Source of the DNA: Acidisphaera sp035272265
GTDB lineage: Bacteria; Pseudomonadota; Alphaproteobacteria; Acetobacterales; Acetobacteraceae
Direction: 5' to 3'
Length of the DNA stretch: 14,574 nt
Assembly: GCA_035272265.1 (NCBI GenBank)
Contig: DATEQV010000115.1
Coordinates: forward strand, 1-14,574
Below, in pieces: positions 7,262 through 13,533 of the stretch. The notes beneath the pieces were generated by a model, which had not been told where the DNA came from, made no database searches, and saw only the letters and a program-made list of their open reading frames with translations. Position numbers and translations under genes: made by a program. Each line of letters opens with the position of its first letter. The first letter of the stretch is position 1.

Positions 7262-8496
7262 GCCTCCTCAAACGCCGCCACGACACCGGCGCGATGCCGA
7301 CGCTGAACCGGGCGGTGGCGAAAGGGAGCGTCTTGGTCGGCGCCGCGATCGTGCTCGCGGGGGTGCTGTCGATCCCCGGTGTCGGCCAGCATCCGGCAGC
7401 GTCCGCGCAGTCGCCCACCGAGGCCGTCATGCGCATGGCGGCGGCCACGCCGCCGACCATCCCGGTGGTGGTGCCGAAAGTGCAGTCAGTGGGCGACACG
7501 ATGGTGATCACCGGCAACGCCGCCGCGGTGAACCAGGTCAAGCTGATCGCCCGCGTCGTCGGCTACCTGGATCAGATCCACTTCCAGGACGGCCAGCTGG
7601 TGCGCAAGGGCGACCTGCTGTTCACGATCCAGCAGGACCAGTACAAGGCGCAGCTGCAACAGGCGCAGGCGCAGCTGGAAGTGCAGCACGCCGCGCTCAC
7701 CTACGCCGCGACCGAGGTGATCCGCTACACCGCGCTGCTCAAGAAGGAAGCGGCGACCCAGGTCGAGGTCGACCACTGGACCTTCGAACGCGCCAGCGCG
7801 GCGGCCAACATCAAGGCGGCCGAGGCGCAGGTCGCGATCGCGGAACTCAACCTGGGTTACACCGAGGTCCGCGCGCCGTTTGACGGCCAGATGGGCAAGC
7901 ACCTGATCGATGTCGGCAACGTGGTTGGGGGCAACGGCCAGGAAGCGGCGCTGGCGGAGATCACGCAGCTCGATCCGATCTACGTCGTCGCCAATGTCAG
8001 CACGCAGCAGGCGTTGCAGATCCGCGCCAACCTCGATCAGCGGCGGCTGACGCTGGAGCAGCTGCATCAGGTTAAGATCGGCGCCGAGCTTTCCAACGAG
8101 ACCGGCTTCCCGCATCAGGGCACGATCGAATACGTCGCCCCGCAGATCGATCCGGCCACCGGCACGCTGCTGGTGCGCGGCATCATGGCCAATCCCAACC
8201 GCACCCTGATGCCCGGCGTGTTCGTCAACATTCGTCTGCCGATGGCGCGTACCGAGGCGAACGCGCTGCTGATCCCGGTGCGGGCGCTGCAGGAAGACCA
8301 GGGAGGCCGCTACGTGCTGGTCGTCCCCGCCGACGGCGTGATCCAGCAGCGCTACGTGCAGCTCGGCCAAGTGCTCGGCAACATGCAGGTGGTCACCAGC
8401 GGCCTCAAGCCGGATGACCAGGTGGTTGTCGGCGAGCTATGGCGCGCCGCGCCGGGGACCAAGGTGACGCCCAAGCTGACCGCCAGCGACGGCTAG
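7255..8496 (+). CDS. RND efflux periplasmic adaptor (membrane fusion protein)
   Basis: 413-residue HlyD/AcrA-type adaptor joining the permease to the outer-membrane channel. An N-terminal hydrophobic segment (about 24-42, GSVLVGAAIVLAGVLSIPG) serves as anchor or signal; there is no lipobox. The first half of the lipoyl domain (VVGYLDQIHFQDGQLVRKGDLLFTI, split by an alpha-helical hairpin rich in Gln/Ala) is followed by the second half LNLGYTEVRAPFDGQMG, then beta-barrel and membrane-proximal domains (IDPATGTLLVRGIMANPN; LMPGVFVNIRLP; LLIPVRALQEDQGG). The start at 7255 overlaps the upstream stop; upstream in-frame ATG 7159 would lie deep inside the previous gene and adds a low-complexity Arg/Pro stretch, so it is rejected. 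The permease gene starts 6 nt after its stop. Confidence 0.93.
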   Translation: MVSLLKRRHDTGAMPTLNRAVAKGSVLVGAAIVLAGVLSIPGVGQHPAASAQSPTEAVMRMAAATPPTIPVVVPKVQSVGDTMVITGNAAAVNQVKLIARVVGYLDQIHFQDGQLVRKGDLLFTIQQDQYKAQLQQAQAQLEVQHAALTYAATEVIRYTALLKKEAATQVEVDHWTFERASAAANIKAAEAQVAIAELNLGYTEVRAPFDGQMGKHLIDVGNVVGGNGQEAALAEITQLDPIYVVANVSTQQALQIRANLDQRRLTLEQLHQVKIGAELSNETGFPHQGTIEYVAPQIDPATGTLLVRGIMANPNRTLMPGVFVNIRLPMARTEANALLIPVRALQEDQGGRYVLVVPADGVIQQRYVQLGQVLGNMQVVTSGLKPDDQVVVGELWRAAPGTKVTPKLTASDG

Positions 8497-8502
8497 GACC
8501 CG

Positions 8503-11500
8503 ATGTCGAAGTTCTTCATCGAGCATCCGGTCCTCGCCAATGTGCTGGCGATCGTCATCGTCGTGCTCGGTGTCGTCTCCCTCGGCCGCCTGCCGATCTC
8601 CGAATACCCCAACGTCGTTCCACCCACGGTTTCGGTGACCGCCCGCTATCCGGGCGCCAGCGCGCAGACGGTGATCAACACCGTCGCCCTGCCGATCGAA
8701 AACCAGGTCAACGGCGTCGACGGCATGCTCTATATGGAGAGCACCAGCGCCTCCGACGGCACCTACAGCCTGACCGTCACGTTCAAGATCGGCTCCGACC
8801 CGAACATCGACCAGGTGCTGGTGCAGAACCGCGTGCAGCTCGCGCTCGCATCCCTGCCGATAGCGGTGCAGGCGCAGGGCGTAAGCACGCAGAAGAAGAA
8901 CACCGCGATCCTGCAGATCGTCACGCTGGACTCGCCCACAGGCCAGTACGACAGCCTGTACATGACAAACTACGCGACCATCAACCTGACCCAGGTGCTG
9001 GCGCGTCTGCCCGGCGTCGGCAGCGTTACGGTCTTCGGCGCCGGCACCTATTCCATGCGGGTCTGGATGGACCCGCAGAAGCTCTACTCCTTCGGCCTGC
9101 AGCCGTCCGACGTGGTCAACGCCATCCGGCAGCAGAGTCAGAACGTCGCGGCCGGGCAGGTCGGCATGCCGCCCGCGCCGGCCGATACCGAGTTCCAGTA
9201 CACCGTCGACATCCAGTCCCGCCTGAACGACCCCAGCCAGTTCGGCGACATCATCGTCAAGGACCAGACCCGCGAGGGCGGCCGGCTGGTCTATGTGCGC
9301 GACGTCGCGCGGGTCGAGCTCGGCGCGCAGACCTACGCGCAGGACTTCAAGCTCGACGGCAAGCCCTCCGCCGGCATCGCCATCTACCAGACGCCCGACT
9401 CCAACTCGCTGCAGGTCGGCAAGGAAATCGGCGACGCGATGACGACGCTCGCGGCCCGCTTCCCGCAAGGGCTGCACTACTCGATCCCCTACGACACCAC
9501 GCTGTTCGTCAAGGCGTCGATCAACGAGGTCTATACGACGCTGTACGAGGCCGGCATCCTGGTGCTGATCGTCATCCTGGCATTCCTGCAGAACTTCCGC
9601 GCGGTGTTGGTGCCGGCAACGACGGTGCCCGTCACCATCATCGGGGCTTTCGCCGCGATGGCGGCGCTCGGCTTCTCGGTCAACCTCTCGACGTTGTTCG
9701 GCATCGTGCTGGCTATCGGCATCGTGGTGGACGACGCGATCGTCATCGTCGAGGGCGTGACGAAATACGTCGAGCAGGGCATGTCCGGCCACGACGCCGC
9801 CATCAAGGCCATGGCCGAGCTGTTCGGGCCGATCATCGGCATCACCCTGGTGCTGATGAGTGTGTTCCTGCCGGCCGCCTTCGTGCCCGGCCTGACCGGG
9901 CAGATGTTCGCCCAGTTCGCGCTCGTGATCGCGTCGACCGCGCTGATCAGCGCGGTGAACGCGGCGACGCTGAAACCCACCCAGTGCGCGCAGTGGCTGC
10001 GCGTCCCAGTGCCGCCGGAGAAGCGCAACATCTTCTTCCGCGCCTTCAACCGCGCCTACGACCCGATGGAGCGCGGCTATACATCCTTCATCGGCCGCAT
10101 GGTACGCCATAGCGGGCTGATGGTGATCGTGGCGCTGGTGATCGCGGGGGTCAGCATGTGGGGCCTGACGCGCATCCCCACCGCCTTCATCCCGATCGAC
10201 GACCAGGGCTACCTGCTCGTCCCCGTGCAGTTGCCGGACGGTGCGGCGCTCGGCCGTACCACCGCCTCGCTCGAGGACGTGCGCAAGGCTGTCACGCCGA
10301 TCCCCGGCGTCCAGCAGGTGATCGCGCTGGCCGGCATCTCGGTGCTCGACAACAGCGCCGACGTCGCCAATGCAGGCAACGTCTGGGTGATGCTCAAGCC
10401 GTTCGCCGAGCGCGACAAGGCAGCGGGGCAGGACCTGCTGTCGATCTACCGACGCGTGCAGGAAGCGGTGAGTTCGCTGCCCGACGGGCAGGCCTTCGTC
10501 TTGCCGCCGCCGCCGATCCAGGGCATCGGCAACGCCGGCGGTTTCCAGATGCAGCTCGAGCTGCTCGGCGGCAGTTTCGAGTTCAACAAGCTCAACAACC
10601 TGACCGAGGAGATCGTCGCGCAGGCGAAGCAGGACCCCTCGATCGCCAACGTGCTCACCACCTTCCGGGCCAACGCGCCGCATGTCGCGCTCACCGTCGA
10701 TCGCGCGCGCGCCGAGACGCTGCGCGTGTCGGTCGGCGACATCTTCTCGACGCTGACCGACTACGTCGGCTCCACCTACGTCAACCAGTTCAACAAGTTC
10801 GGCCAGTCGCTGCAGGTCTATGTTCAGGCGGACTCGAAGTTCCGCCTACACCCCGAGGATCTGCTGAACCTGTACGTGCGCAGCTCGGACGGGCAGATGG
10901 TGCCGATCAGCGCGGTCGCGCACATCTCGCCGGTCGTCGCCCCGCCGCTGATCACGCTCTATAACCTGTACGCCTCGTCGACGATCGTCGGCGGCCCGGC
11001 GCGCGGCTACAGCTCGGGTCAGTCGCTCAGCGCGATGGAGCAGATCGCCAAACGCGTGCTGCCGGCCGACGTCACCTTCGAATGGACGGCGATGTCGTAC
11101 CAGGAGAAGATTACCGGCAACCAGCTCTATGTCGTCTTCGCGCTGTCCATCCTGCTCGTGTATCTGTGCCTCGCCGGCCAGTACGAAAGCTGGATCCTGC
11201 CGCTCGCCGTGCTCTCGGCGGTGCCGCTGGCGCTGGTCGGGCCGGTGGTCGCACTCAGCGCGCTGGGGGTGGCGAACAACCTTTATACGCAGATCGGCCT
11301 GATGCTGCTGATCGCGCTGTCGGCCAAGAACGGCATCCTGATTGTCGAGATGGCGCGCGAGGAGCGCGTGCTGCACGGCAAGTCGATCCTGGAAGCGGCG
11401 ACCGAGGCGTCGCGCCTCCGCTTCCGCCCGATTCTGATGACGTCGTTCGCCTTCATCCTGGGCGTCATGCCGCTGGTGCTGGCAACCGGCGCGGGTGCCA

Positions 11501-11694
11501 ACGCGCGGCGGTCGCTCGGCATCAGCGTGTCGACCGGCATGCTGGCCTCGACCTGTCTCGCGGTGCTGTTCGTGCCGTCGTTCTTCGCGGTGCTGCAGCG
11601 GTTCGACGAGCGCCGGAAGGGCAAGAAGGCGCCGGTGGTCACGGACGACCACCTCACCCACGAGGAGATGCCGGCGGCCGGCGAGGCGGAGTAG
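8503..11694 (+). CDS. RND efflux permease, HAE-1 family
   Basis: Inner-membrane proton-driven pump subunit of 1063 residues, full length for AcrB/MexF-type HAE-1 transporters. It opens with MSKFFIEHPVLANVLAIVIVVLG (TM1) and RLPISEYPNVVPPTVSV, followed by the first periplasmic porter loop. TM4 carries the proton-relay pair D410-D411 in GIVVDDAIVIVE, and TM10 carries K942 in LMLLIALSAKNGILIVEMA, so the relay looks functional. The second loop includes FVLPPPPIQGIGNAGGFQMQLE and the switch region; the C-terminal helices end in a short charged tail. The closest pattern I recognise is the MexF/BpeF-like branch, but substrate class (antibiotic, solvent, metabolite) cannot be assigned; absence of metal-site patterns and the VVDDAIVIVE form argue against a heavy-metal (HME) pump. 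Last gene of the operon, terminated by the hairpin at 11736-11764. Confidence 0.96.
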   Translation: MSKFFIEHPVLANVLAIVIVVLGVVSLGRLPISEYPNVVPPTVSVTARYPGASAQTVINTVALPIENQVNGVDGMLYMESTSASDGTYSLTVTFKIGSDPNIDQVLVQNRVQLALASLPIAVQAQGVSTQKKNTAILQIVTLDSPTGQYDSLYMTNYATINLTQVLARLPGVGSVTVFGAGTYSMRVWMDPQKLYSFGLQPSDVVNAIRQQSQNVAAGQVGMPPAPADTEFQYTVDIQSRLNDPSQFGDIIVKDQTREGGRLVYVRDVARVELGAQTYAQDFKLDGKPSAGIAIYQTPDSNSLQVGKEIGDAMTTLAARFPQGLHYSIPYDTTLFVKASINEVYTTLYEAGILVLIVILAFLQNFRAVLVPATTVPVTIIGAFAAMAALGFSVNLSTLFGIVLAIGIVVDDAIVIVEGVTKYVEQGMSGHDAAIKAMAELFGPIIGITLVLMSVFLPAAFVPGLTGQMFAQFALVIASTALISAVNAATLKPTQCAQWLRVPVPPEKRNIFFRAFNRAYDPMERGYTSFIGRMVRHSGLMVIVALVIAGVSMWGLTRIPTAFIPIDDQGYLLVPVQLPDGAALGRTTASLEDVRKAVTPIPGVQQVIALAGISVLDNSADVANAGNVWVMLKPFAERDKAAGQDLLSIYRRVQEAVSSLPDGQAFVLPPPPIQGIGNAGGFQMQLELLGGSFEFNKLNNLTEEIVAQAKQDPSIANVLTTFRANAPHVALTVDRARAETLRVSVGDIFSTLTDYVGSTYVNQFNKFGQSLQVYVQADSKFRLHPEDLLNLYVRSSDGQMVPISAVAHISPVVAPPLITLYNLYASSTIVGGPARGYSSGQSLSAMEQIAKRVLPADVTFEWTAMSYQEKITGNQLYVVFALSILLVYLCLAGQYESWILPLAVLSAVPLALVGPVVALSALGVANNLYTQIGLMLLIALSAKNGILIVEMAREERVLHGKSILEAATEASRLRFRPILMTSFAFILGVMPLVLATGAGANARRSLGISVSTGMLASTCLAVLFVPSFFAVLQRFDERRKGKKAPVVTDDHLTHEEMPAAGEAE

Positions 11695-11735
11695 GGCGGC
11701 TCGCTTCGCGACCGTCCGGTTCGACGGCGTACGGA

Positions 11736-11764
11736 GCCGGTGCGCTTCGGATCAGCGCACCGGC
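11736..11764. terminator. Bidirectional terminator hairpin between convergent genes
   Basis: GCCGGTGCGC, a 9-nt loop (TTCGGATCA), then GCGCACCGGC: a perfect 10-bp stem. It sits 42 bp after the permease stop and 8 bp from the stop of the convergent lipoprotein gene. There is no T-run on either strand, as often in GC-rich genomes, so efficiency as an intrinsic terminator is uncertain. Confidence 0.65.
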
Positions 11765-11771
11765 GCCCCCT

Positions 11772-12281
11772 CTACCGGTTCAGCCGGATGAAGATCTCGT
11801 CGCGCCCGAGGCTGAGGATCGCGCCCTGCTGCGTGCCGGTCAGGTGCATCACCACCTTGGCGTTGTTCTCCAGCCAGAGATCTGCCGCCTGTTGCGACGT
11901 TCCCATCCCCGGGTGGCCCATCGATTGCCGATAGGCGCCGCCGAAATCGCTGACCTGGTTGAGGTTGTACACCTCGCCCTGCGCCTTGATGCGGTCGACG
12001 GCCGCGCCCGGTCCGACGATCGCCCCGGCCAGCTTGAACGGATAGCTCTGACCCTGGAAATTCAGCGTGCCGGCGCCGGCCGCGACGCCGCTGACGAAGT
12101 TCTCGGTCAGCTGCACCGTCCCCACCGGCGTCATGCCGGCCGCACTCTGCGGTCCCGGGGCCGGCCCGGCCACCCCGCAGGCGGCGAGTGACGACAGGAG
12201 CGCGAAGCCCATGAAGCCCATGAGGCCCCGAGCGCGTCCCGTCAGGCGGCTACGCAGGTGCGCGGTAGCGGAGGATGGCAT
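11772..12281 (-). CDS. Lipoprotein of unrecognised family
   Basis: 169 residues; I do not recognise a named family. The N-terminus has a basic stretch, a hydrophobic core GFMGFALLSSLA and the lipobox LAAC with the cysteine at residue 35, so the product should be lipid-anchored in the envelope. The mature part (about 135 residues) is glycine-rich and beta-rich: VQLTENFVSGVAAGAGTLNF, GQSYPFKLAGAIVGPGAAV, GEVYNLNQVSDFGGAY and the final GAILSLGRDEIFIRL. No catalytic motif is visible. Start ATG 12281 is chosen because AAGGGG lies 7 nt upstream; ATG 12299 and the ATGs of the MGFMGF stretch are alternatives. The signal region contains the tandem repeat ATGGGCTTC twice. An FNR/FixK-type box lies 56 bp upstream of the start. 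It is convergent with the efflux operon and downstream of the GYD gene on the same strand. Confidence 0.85.
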   Translation of the reverse strand: MPSSATAHLRSRLTGRARGLMGFMGFALLSSLAACGVAGPAPGPQSAAGMTPVGTVQLTENFVSGVAAGAGTLNFQGQSYPFKLAGAIVGPGAAVDRIKAQGEVYNLNQVSDFGGAYRQSMGHPGMGTSQQAADLWLENNAKVVMHLTGTQQGAILSLGRDEIFIRLNR

Positions 12282-12336
12282 GGTGTGACCCCTTGTCATG
12301 CCCGGAAGCGGATGTACTCGTCGTCCGCTCGGTCCA

Positions 12337-12350
12337 TTGACCTGTATCAA
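12337..12350 (-). promoter_or_regulatory. FNR/FixK-type box upstream of the lipoprotein gene
   Basis: Plus strand TTGACCTGTATCAA; in the gene's direction TTGATACAGGTCAA. It matches TTGAY-N4-RTCAA and differs at one base from the box at 4619-4632. On the minus strand a weak -10-like TACATC lies at 12311-12316, centred 30 bp downstream of the box centre, close to the geometry of class II FNR-activated promoters. The ATG follows at 12281. Confidence 0.6.
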
Positions 12351-12452
12351 CCACGCACGCCCCAGTCGAGCACCGTCCATGGGCGGGCGGCGCCTCGTTC
12401 GGAAAACCGAGTGTCCGGCTCCGCAACGGCGCAACTGGACCGGTGTCAGGCC

Positions 12453-12773
12453 TCAGCCGCTCGGCGGCCGGTACGTCACGCTTTCGGCGAGCGGCCCATC
12501 CATCTCGGCCACCGTCAGCAGCGGGACGGCTCTGGTCTTGCTCATCCCGGCGTGTCCGATGGCAAGGCACAGCGCCTGGACCTGCCCTGCGCTGGGCATA
12601 TCGACGATCGCCACGACATCCTGGTCGCCGCGTCCGAAGTATAGTGCATCGAGCTTGCCACCGAGCGTCTGGCAGGCGTACGCGACCGCCTTCTGGCGCC
12701 CTGTACCCTTGTCCGTTTGTACGTCCCTCGTCCCGCTTGCCGTGCAGTTTCCGTTGATCAGGAACTTCGGCAT
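12453..12773 (-). CDS. GYD domain-containing protein
   Basis: A small (106-residue) predicted cytosolic protein of the GYD-domain family. The fold pattern is MPKFLINGNCTASG (first strand), a helix with KGTGRQKAVAYACQTLGGKLDALYF, then GDQDVVAIVDMPS where most members show a G-x-YD motif, a helix QVQALCLAIGHAG, and a closing strand KTRAVPLLTVAEMDGPL. The tyrosine of the name-giving motif is replaced here. The domain is related to the ferredoxin-like Dabb/antibiotic monooxygenase fold; no activity is established. Start ATG 12773 has GTGAGGTG just upstream and matches the family N-terminus; an in-frame ATG at 12863 would add 30 residues of no family resemblance. It lies 171 bp upstream of the lipoprotein gene on the same strand, but the FNR-type box in that gap suggests the lipoprotein has its own promoter. 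Confidence 0.85.
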   Translation of the reverse strand: MPKFLINGNCTASGTRDVQTDKGTGRQKAVAYACQTLGGKLDALYFGRGDQDVVAIVDMPSAGQVQALCLAIGHAGMSKTRAVPLLTVAEMDGPLAESVTYRPPSG

Positions 12774-12826
12774 GTCGCACCTCACTGGAGTGATCGGCTC
12801 AAGACCGGCTCGTCGGAGGAGAATGT

Positions 12827-12848
12827 CACGGGCTCTGCCCCGTGTTTT
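12827..12848 (+). terminator. Hairpin followed by T4 in the GYD/DUF302 gap
   Basis: CACGGG, loop CTCTGC, CCCGTG, then TTTT: the form of a small intrinsic terminator on the plus strand. No plus-strand gene ends just before it, so it could stop antisense readthrough, be part of a relic element, or on the minus strand be a leader hairpin of the GYD mRNA about 54 nt before its ATG. Confidence 0.4.
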
Positions 12849-12941
12849 GACCAGCCCTGGCATGGTCCTGCCGGCTTTGGTCTCTTACGTTACTTCTGCA
12901 CCTACTACCGCCGGTTGACCAGTTAAAAATCGGGCTCTGCC
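12829..12941. repeat. Short direct repeats CGGGCTCTGCC and TTGACCAG
   Basis: An 11-bp direct repeat (12829-12839, 12931-12941; 102 bp apart) encloses an 8-bp direct repeat (12847-12854, 12915-12922). The second 11-mer continues into GGCTCTGCCGCAAA (12933-12946), which equals 12 of 14 bases of the terminal repeat GGCTCTGTTGCAAA that I recall for the IS6-family element IS6100. No transposase remnant is recognisable. Confidence 0.4.
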
Positions 12942-12954
12942 GCAAATTTGCGGC
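12939..12954. promoter_or_regulatory. Perfect 16-bp palindrome, candidate operator
   Basis: GCCGCAAATTTGCGGC is exactly self-complementary. It lies about midway between the divergent GYD and DUF302 starts (about 165 and 153 bp), with an AT-rich core typical of a binding site for a dimeric regulator. Confidence 0.4.
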
Positions 12955-13106
12955 CGGCAAGGCAGCCGTCGCGGCCGGTCGTGCACACGCGAATGTGTCG
13001 ATGGCGCGTCCTCCCAGCACTGCCGTTCCGGCCGGCCCGGCGGTGCCGGCAGTCATCGCCGTGCTAGCGTCCACCGGATCGGCACATTGGCAGGGGGAAA
13101 TGTCGC

Positions 13107-13505
13107 GTGTCCGACCCAGCACCGTCCGACATCGAAGAGCACGTCGCGCCGACCGATTTCGCGACGACGATCGAGCGGCTGACCAAGGCGATCGCCGACG
13201 CAGGAATGATGCTGTTTGCCAGCATCGATCATGCGGCTGGCGCGCGCGCCGCGGACCTGAACATGCCGCCCGCAACCGTGCTGATCTACGGCCATGCCAA
13301 GGGCGGCACGCCGGTCATGCTCGCTGTCCCGCAGGCGGCGCTCGATCTTCCGCTGCGCGTGTTGGTGCGCCAGCGCGACGACGGACGCACGGTCGTCGCG
13401 TTCCATCCCGTCGCGTCCATGCTGCGCCGGGCGGGGGTGCCCGACGCGCTCGCCACCCGTCTGGAGCCCGCGCAACGATTGCTGGTCAACGCGATCGCGC
13501 AGTGA
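13107..13505 (+). CDS. DUF302 domain-containing protein
   Basis: 132 residues, predicted cytosolic (no signal peptide). It has the DUF302 pattern: FATTIERLTKAIADAGMMLFASIDHAAGARAA, then LNMPPATVLIYGHAKGGTPVM, then LDLPLRVLVRQRDDGRTVVAFHPVASMLRRAGV. The domain is widespread in small stand-alone bacterial proteins, and its biochemical role is not established. The start is GTG 13107 with AGGGGG 9 nt upstream; the ATG at 13100 is out of frame, so GTG is required. Its stop lies 28 bp from the convergent enzyme I stop. It diverges from the GYD gene across the palindrome-bearing gap. Confidence 0.88.
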   Translation: MSDPAPSDIEEHVAPTDFATTIERLTKAIADAGMMLFASIDHAAGARAADLNMPPATVLIYGHAKGGTPVMLAVPQAALDLPLRVLVRQRDDGRTVVAFHPVASMLRRAGVPDALATRLEPAQRLLVNAIAQ

Positions 13506-13513
13506 TCGTCGCG

Positions 13514-13530
13514 ATCGCGGCAATTGCGAT
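13514..13530. terminator. Weak hairpin between convergent DUF302 and enzyme I genes
   Basis: ATCGC, loop GGCAATT, GCGAT: a 5-bp stem, extendable by one G-T pair, filling the 28-bp gap between two convergent stops. Too weak to be sure of; it is the only hairpin available in the gap. Confidence 0.3.
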
Positions 13531-13533
13531 TCG

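Larger units (their letters stand above)
12774..13106. other. Divergent intergenic region with repeats and palindromes
   Basis: 333 bp between the GYD gene (minus) and the DUF302 gene (plus) with no convincing gene. Contains a hairpin with T4 (12827-12848), two copies of CGGGCTCTGCC (12829-12839 and 12931-12941), two copies of TTGACCAG (12847-12854 and 12915-12922), an A-rich patch (12923-12930) and a 16-bp palindrome (12939-12954). Base composition between 12845 and 12950 is visibly less GC-rich than the neighbouring genes. Confidence 0.6.

Noticed and set aside
8437..10683. A 748-codon open frame on the minus strand opposite the RND permease
   Set aside because: It is the antisense shadow of a full-length, motif-complete permease in GC-rich DNA; its translation is low-complexity His/Arg/Asp-rich and matches no family.
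12778..12821. CTCCTCC in the GYD leader (minus strand) as an anti-Shine-Dalgarno switch
   Set aside because: Only about four consecutive pairs can form with the GYD ribosome binding site; no alternative structure is convincing.
12915..12928. TTGACCAGTTAAAA as a further FNR-type box
   Set aside because: Only the left half-site fits; the right half lacks RTCAA.
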